A DNA stretch of 64,000 nt. Origin: Chitinophagaceae bacterium (GTDB lineage Bacteria; Bacteroidota; Bacteroidia; Chitinophagales; Chitinophagaceae). The stretch lies in the NCBI GenBank assembly GCA_016722465.1, contig JADKJC010000005.1, positions 124,001 through 188,000 on the forward strand, read 5' to 3'. The position numbers and the translations under genes are program-made. Shown piece by piece: positions 18,250 through 26,925 of this stretch. The notes beneath the pieces are model-generated. The model was not told where the DNA came from, searched no databases, and saw only the letters and a program-made list of their open reading frames with translations. How positions within the stretch are numbered: the stretch's first letter is position 1; every line of letters begins with the position of its first letter.

Positions 18250-19305
18250 ATGAACAATAACAGCCAGCTCGACAGTATTTTCAAATACAGTTGCATCGCT
18301 GCATTCTGCCTATTCCTGCTGTATGCAGGGCAGGTGCTTTTCATCCCATTGTTCTATGGATTGTTCATTGCAATTGTATTGTTTCCATTTTGCCGCTGGC
18401 TTGAAAGGCATCATTTTTCAAGGTCAGCAGCCATTGCAGCAGGATTGTCAATAGTAATCATTCTTTTTTTAGGGTTACTCTTTTTAGTAGAGGTACAGAT
18501 CAATGCATTCCGCCAGGATCTGCCCGAGTTGAAAGAAAAGATTGCACCATCCCTGGCTAATTTGCAGCACTGGGTGGCTGATAATTTTTCTGTTACCATC
18601 GCAACGCAAAACGAATGGTGGCAGCATGCCATCAATAAACTGGCTGATGATCCTGAGGCACTGCTTTCTGGCACCGTTAATAAAACCATTGCTGCCATGT
18701 TCTCTCTTTTTCTCATCCCCGTATTTGCGGCGTTGTTTTTATACAACAGAGCGGATTTTGTATTATTTGCAGAGAAAGCAGTGGGTAAAACATACCATGG
18801 AAAAGCAACACAAATCATGCAACAAACTGTGGACACCTATTACCATTTTATAAAAGGAATGGCAATGGTGTATGTAATTGTTGGCATCCTTAACAGTGTT
18901 GGGTTACTGGCCCTGGGCATCCGCCATGCCATATTGTTTGGCTTTCTAACCGCCATCATGACCATCATACCATACTTCGGTATTTTCATCAGTGCATTGC
19001 TGCCCATTACTGTTGCATGGATTACCAAAGACAGCATTTGGTATCCGCTGGGCGTGGTGGCTATATTTACTTTTGTACAATATCTCGAAGCCAATGTAAT
19101 TTTTCCAAGAGTGGTGGCGGCGGAGTTAAATGTAAGCACCTGGGCAACCCTGGTGGCCATTATTGGTGGCGGTATACTCTGGGGCGTTAGCGGAATGATC
19201 CTGTTTATCCCTTTAACAGGCATCCTTAAAATAATAACTGATAATACGGAAGAATGGGAAGCTATCAATACCCTGTTAAGAAGAAAAGCAAAACCCAAAG
19301 GTTAG
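18250..19305 (+). CDS. AI-2E transporter family (PerM-like) membrane protein
   Basis: 351 aa with about eight membrane helices in the usual AI-2E/PerM arrangement: pairs near residues 10-50 and 60-85, a soluble loop at about 90-150, then 'YYHFIKGMAMVYVIVGILNSVGLLALG', 'FLTAIMTIIPYFGIFISALLP' and 'WATLVAIIGGGILWGVSGMILFIPLTGILK'. The family exports small molecules or ions; some members are Na+/H+ antiporters. The autoinducer role is not implied. Divergent from baeRF with three FNR-like boxes between them. No intrinsic terminator seen downstream. Confidence 0.85.
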   Translation: MNNNSQLDSIFKYSCIAAFCLFLLYAGQVLFIPLFYGLFIAIVLFPFCRWLERHHFSRSAAIAAGLSIVIILFLGLLFLVEVQINAFRQDLPELKEKIAPSLANLQHWVADNFSVTIATQNEWWQHAINKLADDPEALLSGTVNKTIAAMFSLFLIPVFAALFLYNRADFVLFAEKAVGKTYHGKATQIMQQTVDTYYHFIKGMAMVYVIVGILNSVGLLALGIRHAILFGFLTAIMTIIPYFGIFISALLPITVAWITKDSIWYPLGVVAIFTFVQYLEANVIFPRVVAAELNVSTWATLVAIIGGGILWGVSGMILFIPLTGILKIITDNTEEWEAINTLLRRKAKPKG

Positions 19306-19625
19306 CATCAGTGACCTTAGCAGCAATATATTTTTAACGCCAATAATCATTTGTATTTGAAAAATGGGTAGTGCCTATGTTTGAAAAATTGTTGGTCTAT
19401 CACTATACCGGGTTACAAAGCAATGGCAAAAAAACTGTCTTTCACTGTGTCCCCTGTTACGCTGCCTGGGATTATCTTTTGCACACTGAAACGCTGAGGC
19501 CGCAGATAGAGTAATTGTTTTTTCAAACTGGTACACTACCGAAAAATGTTATTACTCCGGCCTTGCCGTCTTTCATTTATTGCTATATTATTATTCAGAA
19601 GATGATGTTACGTTGTATAAATAAT
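19306..19625. other. Gene-free stretch downstream of the AI-2E-type gene
   Basis: No open frame I would defend. It contains short related fragments (TTTGAAAAAT with GGTAGTG, and TTTTTCAAACTGG with ACACTACC in reverse) that may be the trace of an old repeat, but nothing long enough to assign. Confidence 0.5.
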
Positions 19626-19763
19626 TCATACAATTTCATCAGTATAAATACTACCACACCTTTTAATAAACTGATATCCAAAGGCTACAAATAAAAAAGT
19701 GAACATCCATATTGCCAATGAAAGTATTTTCATTTTCTCGATATTGTCATATTCATGTATCAT
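19626..19763 (-). CDS. Small single-pass membrane protein, 45 aa
   Basis: ATG 19763 to TGA 19626. The charged start MIHEYDNIEKMK is followed by one hydrophobic helix (about residues 12-32; IWMFTFLFVAFGYQF) and a short polar tail with one Cys. It starts 15 bases after the OsmC stop on the same strand, so it could share the OsmC transcript. I do not recognise a family. Short membrane proteins are common in stress operons, but ribosome profiling or conservation would be needed to prove it. Confidence 0.4.
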   Translation of the reverse strand: MIHEYDNIEKMKILSLAIWMFTFLFVAFGYQFIKRCGSIYTDEIV

Positions 19764-19777
19764 ATCAATGCATTGAA

Positions 19778-20302
19778 TTATGAAGGGAATGTATCCAAAC
19801 CCGGCACATTAACTAAAGCAGGCCTCAGTATATTTTGCTCATCAGTGATCACCTGGCTGTGAAAAAAAACATCCGTTTTTAACGAATTGGTTACCGGGCT
19901 TTGCTGCTCTGTTTTTATTAATGCTGCAACTGCCTTTTGTTTCAGCAGTTGATCCATTACAAAAACAACCGGATATACATCAATACGGGCAAACCGGTAT
20001 TTACCGTTAACAGGTTTTACCTGCCCGATTACCGAACATTCAAAATGTGAAATTTCAAAAGCCATCTTTTTTATATAGGCGAGGTAAGTTGACATAAAAG
20101 AACTGGCCACCGCACTCAACAATAAATGCTCAGCACTCCACTCATTTCCTTTTCCACCCAACTTTTCCGAAGTGGCTGTATGTAATTGCCCATTCACGTC
20201 TTTTGCTTCCAGCAGTCCAAGATTATCTTCGAGCCAGTTCAGCTTTACTTCAAACAAGAACCGTTTGCCGGTTTTTTTTGTTATGTTGTGTAAATCTGCC
20301 AT
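19778..20302 (-). CDS. OsmC-family peroxide/osmotic stress protein
   Basis: 174 aa from ATG 20302 (MADLHNITKKTGK); an in-frame ATG at 20320 is also possible. OsmC fold features: 'GKGNEWSAEHLLLSAVASSFMSTYLAYIKKM' carrying the conserved E and S of the active-site helix. The usual second Cys region reads 'FECSVIG' (one Cys). The peroxidatic Cys normally seen in 'ALAxCF' is replaced (AVASSF), so classical thiol peroxidase activity is doubtful. FNR/CRP-like box 76.5 bases upstream. Divergent from the PLD gene. Confidence 0.78.
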   Translation of the reverse strand: MADLHNITKKTGKRFLFEVKLNWLEDNLGLLEAKDVNGQLHTATSEKLGGKGNEWSAEHLLLSAVASSFMSTYLAYIKKMAFEISHFECSVIGQVKPVNGKYRFARIDVYPVVFVMDQLLKQKAVAALIKTEQQSPVTNSLKTDVFFHSQVITDEQNILRPALVNVPGLDTFPS

Positions 20303-20371
20303 GCTGTATTTCTTTCTCATAAAATTCATAATAAATATCGCCGCATACAATGCCTTTTATCAGCATCACCA

Positions 20372-20385
20372 TTGACAGTCATCAT
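20372..20385. promoter_or_regulatory. FNR/CRP-like box between OsmC and the PLD/cardiolipin synthase gene
   Basis: TTGAC-AGTC-ATCAT, centred 76.5 bases upstream of OsmC ATG 20302 and 56.5 bases upstream of the PLD ATG 20435. It could serve both divergent genes. Confidence 0.5.
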
Positions 20386-20434
20386 CACGGCTTGTCAATG
20401 CAATTCGATAACTTTAAAAAGTTTAAGCAAACCC

Positions 20435-21616
20435 ATGATCCGCATTAACGACAGAATAAAAAAAGGTTATGCCCCCTGCACCCACGCAGCATTGATAAAA
20501 GGCGGTGCTGATTATTTTAATTTACTAATACAACTGATCAATGCTGCTCAAAAAAGTATTCACCTGCAGGTATATATTTTTGACAATGACAGCACCGGCA
20601 AAAGGGTGGCAGCAGCACTTAAAGCAGCTGCTCAACGAAAAGTAGCGGTATACATGATGATAGATGGATATGCATCCCAGGGATTGCCTGCCGAATTTAT
20701 CGATGAGCTGCAGGCTGCAGGTATTCATTTTCGTTTTTTTGAACCCTTTCTTAAAAGCAGGAATTTTTATTTTGGCAGAAGGATGCACCATAAAGTGATG
20801 GTGGTGGATGCGCTGCATGCGGTGGTGGCAGGCATCAATATTGCCGACAGGTATAATGATACAGCTGCTGTACCAGCGTGGCTGGACTTTGCGTTGTATA
20901 TAAAAGGTAATCATGCCAAACAACTTTGTGACCATTGCCGTAAACAGTGGAAAGGATACATAGCAAATGCAACATCCATTACCTGTGAAACTGTTAAAGA
21001 CAGCAATGAAGCTTTACCCGACAATGAGCTGCTTGTAAAAATTTGCCGGAACGACTGGGTAAGGCGGCACAACCAGGTATCAGCAGCGTATATTGAAATG
21101 CTTAGGAATGCAGAGCATCATGTTATCATCCTGTGCAGTTATTTTTTACCCGGCCGGGTAATCCGCAGACAAATTGTACAGGCTGTGCGGAGAGGTGTGG
21201 AGGTAAAAGTGATCACCGCAGGAACCTCAGATATCAGCATTGCTAAAAATGCAGAGCGCTGGCTGTATGACTACCTGTTGAGAAACAATGTGAAGTTATA
21301 CGAATACCAAAAAAATATCCTGCACGGAAAAATTGCTGTATGTGATGGAGAATGGATGACGGCAGGTTCCTATAATATCAACAGCATCAGCGCCTATGCC
21401 AGCATTGAACTGAACCTGGCTGTACAGAATACTGCTTTTGCAACAGAGGCGGAAGATATGCTGAACCAGATTCTTACCAATGATTGTATCCTTATTACAA
21501 AAGAACAGCACAGCCGTTCTAAAAATATTTTCCGGCAGTTTGCCAGGTGGTTTTCTTACCAGTTCATCAGGGCTGCATTCTACCTATTCACTTTTTACTA
21601 CAAACAAAAGAGCTAA
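20435..21616 (+). CDS. Phospholipase D-family cardiolipin synthase-like protein
   Basis: 393 aa from ATG 20435 (MIRINDRIKKGY). Both HKD motifs are complete: HHKVMVVD with the downstream Asn/Asp (AGINIADRY), and HGKIAVCD with 'AGSYNINSIS'. There is no N-terminal membrane hairpin, as in ClsB-type enzymes, but a hydrophobic C-terminus (FYLFTFYY) may sit on the membrane. It would join two phospholipids to give cardiolipin. Placed in the stress block and divergent from OsmC across a shared FNR-like box. The stop overlaps the YdjM-like gene on the other strand by 4 bases. Confidence 0.82.
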   Translation: MIRINDRIKKGYAPCTHAALIKGGADYFNLLIQLINAAQKSIHLQVYIFDNDSTGKRVAAALKAAAQRKVAVYMMIDGYASQGLPAEFIDELQAAGIHFRFFEPFLKSRNFYFGRRMHHKVMVVDALHAVVAGINIADRYNDTAAVPAWLDFALYIKGNHAKQLCDHCRKQWKGYIANATSITCETVKDSNEALPDNELLVKICRNDWVRRHNQVSAAYIEMLRNAEHHVIILCSYFLPGRVIRRQIVQAVRRGVEVKVITAGTSDISIAKNAERWLYDYLLRNNVKLYEYQKNILHGKIAVCDGEWMTAGSYNINSISAYASIELNLAVQNTAFATEAEDMLNQILTNDCILITKEQHSRSKNIFRQFARWFSYQFIRAAFYLFTFYYKQKS

Positions 21617-22620
21617 TTTCCGAGGATGCGTTTTAGTAAAGCCTTTACTACATCCTGGTTCCATTTTGCAAAGCGGCCACGCTGCACTACCAGTTTATTA
21701 TCACCCCGGTGCTGCAAAAAATAATGGAACACAAATTTCCCGGCCGGTTCTTTCCAGCCAATGATCTGCCCAAAGCGGAGATCATTGAACACAAGTGTAT
21801 CGCCCCATTTTTCTACGGTGTAAAATTGTTTTGAAAAACGAATGAGTTTTGCCAGGTCTTCATCCCCGTTCACTGTATCCAGCAAGGAATCGTTCCTGGG
21901 GAAATACTGAAAAGCAATTTCGGTTTTACTGTCGAAAACAGAATGAAAACCTACCTGATAACCGCTGTCATTGCCTGCTACCACATACCATAGCCAGTTT
22001 TGCAATGGTGCCGGCGTAGTAAAATACCTGTTGTATGCAATGTGTTGTTTTTGTAAGGCCGTCCTTACTTCTACATCGGTGTTTTTTTTATTCACCAGGC
22101 AATACCCCAGGTACAAACCAGCGAACATCAATCCAAATCGCCACCAGTTTCTTCTTGCCGGATGATAACGGTTTAATATGATTAAGGCAATGCATGCAAG
22201 GCCCGGCCATACAGAAAAGAAAGGATCGGCTACATAAATGGCATTAAAGGAAATTCTCTGATGACTGAAAGGTTCAAACCAGCCAACGCCATAATTATTA
22301 AACGCATCGATAAAATATGGATGAAAATAACAGTCGAAAAAAAGCAACCATTTTCGCAAACGGATATCATGCGGCCGGTGCAATCTTTCTGCCAGTAAGG
22401 CCATTAGTGGAGTGATGAGTACACAAAACAGCAGTGAATGCGTAAACCCACGATGCGCCAGTAAATTACCGGCAGGATCCATCCAAAAGGCAGCCAGGAA
22501 ATCCACATCAGGAATACTTTGAGCCAAAGCGCCCCACAGCATTGCTTTTTTACCCAATACCTTTCTACCAAAAGCTTCGCCCATGCAGGCACCCAATGCG
22601 ATATGTGTGAGTGAATCCAT
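21613..22620 (-). CDS. YdjM/LexA-type metal-dependent hydrolase, inner membrane
   Basis: 335 aa from ATG 22620 (MDSLTHIALGACMGEAFG). The N-terminal signature 'DSLTHIALGA' and 'SIPDVDF...HRGFTHSLLF' is that of the YdjM family (PF04307), with conserved His and Asp as likely metal ligands. Several membrane helices lie in the first 170 residues and a soluble C-terminal half follows. The reaction is unknown; the name is from the family. Convergent with the PLD gene, overlapping 4 bases at the stops. Confidence 0.8.
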   Translation of the reverse strand: MDSLTHIALGACMGEAFGRKVLGKKAMLWGALAQSIPDVDFLAAFWMDPAGNLLAHRGFTHSLLFCVLITPLMALLAERLHRPHDIRLRKWLLFFDCYFHPYFIDAFNNYGVGWFEPFSHQRISFNAIYVADPFFSVWPGLACIALIILNRYHPARRNWWRFGLMFAGLYLGYCLVNKKNTDVEVRTALQKQHIAYNRYFTTPAPLQNWLWYVVAGNDSGYQVGFHSVFDSKTEIAFQYFPRNDSLLDTVNGDEDLAKLIRFSKQFYTVEKWGDTLVFNDLRFGQIIGWKEPAGKFVFHYFLQHRGDNKLVVQRGRFAKWNQDVVKALLKRILGN

Positions 22621-22831
22621 TATTGATTTCAGCACTAAAATGAATACGTTTTTTTTCGCTGACCGGTACTGCCCTTACCCGGTTAATATTTATTCCTACA
22701 ATTTACGGATTAAATCAGGCACAACAGTTTTAACCTGCATCTGCAACACCTGATGAAAAATATTAAGTGCTTCCATTTAAAAGGATGTTTCCTGAAATTC
22801 CAACAGCATTAAAAATAAAAGCCCGGATACG

Positions 22832-23671
22832 TTATTTGTGATGGGCCACAAATAACGGCAGCTGGAGTTCTTTCATCAATACATCTGCCATACTTTCCCT
22901 GAACCAGCGGCTTACTGCCCCCCGCCTGTAGGCACCCAACACCACCAGTGGATGATCCTGCATCCGGGCAAGGTATTTTACAACCTCATACTCTGCAAAA
23001 CCTTCCAGCACTGTATACTTTGCATCGGGGTAATGCCGCTTCATGAATTCCTTCATCAGCTTGTTTTCAGGCAGGTGCAGGTTGGTACCAATTGGGTTCA
23101 CCGTAATCACTTCAGTGTTGAGGTATTTTAATTGTGGTAACAGGTAACTGAACATTTTGATGGCAAATACAGAAGAGGGTTCGCCATCATACAGCAACAC
23201 CACTTTTTGTATGGGTGTGTATTTTGACGGCACCAGTATTACCGGGCACTGCACATCACTTAACAGGTCACGGATGAATCTTGTCGGCAGTGCTTCGGGG
23301 TAATGTGTTAAGGTTTCTTTGGCATCGATGAGTAGCAGGTCGGCATAAATACTTTCATGCTTAAGGTCGTGTATGGCAATATGCTTGTCGTGGTGTATTG
23401 AATATTCAAGCGTTGCCTCCCGGCAGGCGTTTTCAAAATCCGTTGCAGCATTTGCCCGGATTGCTTTATCCTTTGCTTCCAGTTCCTTTAGTTTTGCTTC
23501 AGAAACCCCTTCTTTAGCAATGAGGTCGTAGATCTTATAACTGGTATAAGTGGGGTCGTCCAGGAAAGCCCCCACCACATGCAGGTTTGTTTGCTTTGCC
23601 AGGCTGATGGTATATTCTTTTGCAGCGGTGGAATATTTTAGCCCGTCAAACGCAGCGATCATCTTTTTCAT
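22832..23671 (-). CDS. Universal stress protein, UspA-like
   Basis: 279 aa. Starts MKKMIAAFDGLKYSTAAKEYTISLAKQ and ends with the nucleotide-binding type motif 'VVLGAYRRGAVSRWFRESMADVLM'. Two Usp halves can be recognised; the first is degenerate and carries a charged helical insertion (about residues 70-105). No strict TGAY-N4-RTCA box precedes it, but GATAACAACTATC (23731-23743) is a symmetric element 66 bases upstream. Cytoplasmic. Confidence 0.82.
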   Translation of the reverse strand: MKKMIAAFDGLKYSTAAKEYTISLAKQTNLHVVGAFLDDPTYTSYKIYDLIAKEGVSEAKLKELEAKDKAIRANAATDFENACREATLEYSIHHDKHIAIHDLKHESIYADLLLIDAKETLTHYPEALPTRFIRDLLSDVQCPVILVPSKYTPIQKVVLLYDGEPSSVFAIKMFSYLLPQLKYLNTEVITVNPIGTNLHLPENKLMKEFMKRHYPDAKYTVLEGFAEYEVVKYLARMQDHPLVVLGAYRRGAVSRWFRESMADVLMKELQLPLFVAHHK

Positions 23672-23984
23672 AACGCATCGTTTTAATTATTGACAAAGAA
23701 TAATTAATTGCGGTGTGAAAATATTTAAGCGATAACAACTATCAAATGATGGCTGGCCGGGGAAATAATGATTGTGGTCAGGATAAAAAAAACATTATCG
23801 TAAAGAATAAAGATGCTGGTTATTTGAAACAACGGCTCATTGACCGGTGTACATATCTTGCCTGCCTTAGACCATCAGATCAGTTTTTATTCACCAGCTT
23901 CATTAAAACATATACGCAAAAAAGCCAGTTAATACCAACCGGGAAAGTGACTGAGAATTTTATTGAACTGACCGGCACTTAAAT
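23672..23984. other. Intergenic stretch upstream of the Usp gene
   Basis: It holds the leader and promoter region of the Usp gene and the 3' flank of the patatin gene. A 78-codon plus-strand frame at 23746-23982 has no recognisable features and I do not call it. The small palindrome GATAACAACTATC is the only element noted. Confidence 0.5.
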
Positions 23985-25155
23985 TTACAGGGTCTTCAAA
24001 TCAAAAATTTCCGGCAAATGACCATCTTCAACATATTTCTTCGCTGCCTTCTCTCCCATCTCAATCAGTAAATCTACATTTTCAGGAAGATCCATATTCA
24101 TCAGGCTTTCAATTTTCATGTCGCTTAATCCTGTTACGCCAATATTGTTCAATTCGTTTTTTGTAACCTCCACATTGTATCTCAGGTAGCTAAAAGCCTT
24201 TCCGCCATGAATAGCATCAGCACTGAGATCTCCAACCTCCACATCGATTTTCCTTAATGGACCGGTAGCTTTTCCTAAATAATGCATCATTAATTCAACC
24301 AGTTCATTTGCATCGCTCATAAACTGTTCCGGTGCACATTGTGCTATGTCCAGCAGGTTAGGGTTATTCCATTTTGAACCAATAAATTTTTTATTCCTGC
24401 GTCCTGTGCCTATTGAAACAATAAGTAATTTATCATCGCCGCTTTCCCAATTCAGTTTAAACCCTTTCAGGGTGGCTGTTAAAAAAAGCTGCAAAGAAGG
24501 GTTGTTCATCATACTCATTCCTCCATCTACAAAAACACCCTCTTCACCAAATCCAACATCAATAATTTCAGGATCAAAATAACTTGGTGCAGCCGTACTT
24601 GCTCTTACAATATCCCGGATAAAAAAACGGTTTTGTGGAAAGAAAAGGGCTGCAGGGTTATTGGTTACGGGCCAGGTACTGCAGGTATCCAGCCGTTTTG
24701 CAACAACACACAAACCGGTTTTGTTTGACGCATCTCCAAGCCGGTGATCTTTAAAAATTTTGTTGAGCTGGTCTTTTAGTGGCTGGGAATTGTATTTGCC
24801 ATTGAAATATATCTGCTTCCCAAATAAATTAAATCCGTTTCGGTCACTAAATATCTGTTCACCAAGTTCTTTGTACATTTTCTTTATATCTTCCACTTTA
24901 TAACCACCTACTGCAATAAGGGCAGCAATTATTGCCCCGGTACTGGTACCTCCAATTAAATCGAAATAATGATGTAACCTGAAAGCCTCCTGCATTACAC
25001 TTCCCTTTTGCATGCCTTTCAGCCAGGATGCGTTCTATTTCGCCTAAAAAGCCAAGTGTAACGGCTCCCCGGATACCACCGCCATCCAGGGATAAAATTC
25101 TTTTTGGTCCTTTGGAAGATAATCTTGTCGTTAGTGATTGTGAAATATCTGTCAT
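23985..25155 (-). CDS. Patatin-like phospholipase, putative defence effector, one frameshift
   Basis: Pieces 24898-25155 and 23985-25013 join into 389 aa when one G is removed from the CCC run at 25003-25005 (AERHAKG-SVMQEAFRLHHYF). All catalytic elements are present: oxyanion loop DGGGIRG (24-30), nucleophile Ser71 in GGTSTG, and the Asp of the dyad in 'FVDGG' (about D210). No signal peptide or nucleotide-sensor domain. It lies 24 bases after the TIR-TPR gene, so one operon. Patatin phospholipases act as membrane-degrading effectors in CBASS and related systems. Here the likely trigger is the TIR partner. A housekeeping lipase is the alternative. Confidence 0.82.
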
Positions 25156-25179
25156 AAAATAATATTTTAAAACTTTGAT

Positions 25180-26471
25180 TTAACTGTTTGGAAAACCCGG
25201 CAAATGCTTAAAGGCATTTAAAACAAACAGCTTCTCTGTTTCTGCTGGTTGTAATTTGTCAACTAATTTTTTTGCCTGCCTCCAGGTTGATTGATGCGAC
25301 CCTGTTTCTGTTGGAGCAATTGCCACTGCCCTTGAATACATATCGCCTGCTTCGTTGTATTTTTCCTGAATAAGAAAAGCTTCTGCTACAGTTGCAGTCA
25401 TCCAATAATCACCAGGGATTGCCTGGGTGCCAACAATCGCTTCCACTTTTAAAGCCAGCTGTTTTCCTTTGTCATTTTCGCCCAGCAAGATGCTTTTAGC
25501 GGCTGCATTAATACCGGTATAATAATCATCTGCTGCACGGATGAATGCTTCCTCATAATAATTTCTTGATTGAAGCAAATCTTCTGCCTTTCCGGAAAGA
25601 TCATAGCGGTCCATCCAGGTGCGGCCATAAATGCCCAATGTTTCCGGGTCCCGTTCGCCACCGGCATACAATTTTCCTAAAATTTTCTGTGCCTGTTTAA
25701 GATCATCGTTTGCTTTACGCCTTGCCAGCGCCAATGCATGCAACTGCCTGGGGCGAATGGATTTCGGAAACCGTTGTTCCAGTTGCTCCAGTATTTCAAC
25801 AGCCTCCTGGTAGTTGCCTAATTTGGTAAGGCTCTCTGCGGCTTTACAACCTAAGGTGGGGGTGGTATGCCATGGCAAACCTCCATTTTTAAACAATTCA
25901 ACTATTTCCTGTGAGTCTTTATTAAAAATAGCAGCGCTTATTTCTACAGAAGCATCCGAAGCAATTTCATTTTGGCTGTTTGCAAACCTTGCGGTTTCGG
26001 CACTCATCGGTTTTCCAACAATACCATGAATGAGCCGTAATAATTCCCCGCCATTAGGCCATCTGGGTAAGAGGCAAAGTCAATGAAGATCCTGCTATCT
26101 GCAAACTCCGGCAATTCTGTAGCATCCAGTTTTACAGGTACAAATTTAAATGCAGAATTCGTAGTAGCTTTTGTTTCCAATCGCTGGTATTCCTGTTCTA
26201 CCCATTGGGAATCGGCCGCCACCTTTGACCATATTAAAACACCAGCCTGGCTTTTTTTAAGTGCATTGCCCAGCCTTGATATTAACATATCACCCGGTAT
26301 CAGTTCGCATTGATCTATAAAAACCTTAAACCCCAATTCAGTTAATACATCATAAAGATTTAATACCCAAGTCCTGTTTACAGACCGGTACGAAAGAAAT
26401 ACATTCCATTCATATCCATCTGTAAGTGGCATGGGCTGGGGTGCGTACTGCAACCATTCTTTTGGTATCAT
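25180..26471 (-). CDS. TIR domain-TPR (TRAFs-binding/TPR-S-like) protein, one frameshift
   Basis: Pieces 26004-26471 and 25180-26007 join into 430 aa when one base is restored at the GG of 26057-26058 (SYPDGPNGGELLRLIHGIVGKP). Residues about 20-140 form a TIR domain: box 1 'WNVFLSYRSVNRTW', BB loop 'DQCELIPGD', and 'SQWVEQEYQRLE' in which Glu94 sits where catalytic TIRs keep their NADase glutamate. Residues about 160-430 are TPR-like repeats (QEIVELFKNGG, AAESLTKLGNYQEAVEILEQL, EAFLIQEKYNEAGDMYSRAV) resembling the TRAFs-binding/TPR-S sensor region. First gene of the operon with patatin. Function in phage defence is inferred. Confidence 0.82.
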
Positions 26472-26925
26472 AAAATCGTTTATTAAAAACAGTTTACTTA
26501 AATAACAGCGTGGAAAAACAAAGGATGGCAGGCAGCATTCGCAGGGAAAAGATCTGCTTTATAAATCAATCTCATAAAAGTAGAAACTATTTTAAAAAAA
26601 CAAAACAGTATTTTAACCCTTCGAAGGAGAGTGAAAACACCCTCCTGCAAAGGGTGTTTATACGGTACTGCTTTGTTGAATGACCCAGCCTTTCAAAAAT
26701 TCATCCTTCACCAGTACAAGGCAAAAAATTAACCGCAGCATAAACCGACCGTTTCATCCTCCATTGAATTATTCCCACTCCATACCTTATTTTATTCAGC
26801 GTATAATTACGAGGTAATAAAACATAAAGTTTGGTTTAATAATTGCATAAGTATTTCAACTTTGAAACCATTGGTGGTTACTCACCTGCACAGGCACTGT
26901 TTCCACCAATACAATGTCCAATATC
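26472..26925. other. 454-base divergent intergenic region of the TIR/patatin operon
   Basis: No ORF supported. It holds the palindrome CCTTCGAAGG (26618-26627) and a nearby stem-loop (26635-26659). It must contain promoters for both the TIR operon and the rightward T9SS gene, but I see no convincing TAnnTTTG element. Confidence 0.5.
26635..26659. repeat. Stem-loop upstream of the TIR/patatin operon
   Basis: Arms AAACACCCT and AGGGTGTTT (9 bp, perfect), loop CCTGCAA. It sits in a divergent region where no gene should terminate, 164 bases before the TIR start, and 8 bases from the palindrome CCTTCGAAGG. Confidence 0.45.

Noticed and set aside
18250..19305. Quorum-sensing export role of the AI-2E-type gene
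   Set aside because: No luxS or other AI-2 gene is in the window, and the family name does not prove substrate.
23746..23982. 78-codon plus-strand ORF upstream of the patatin gene
   Set aside because: No recognisable motifs, no homologue I can name, low-complexity composition and placed over a promoter region; likely chance.
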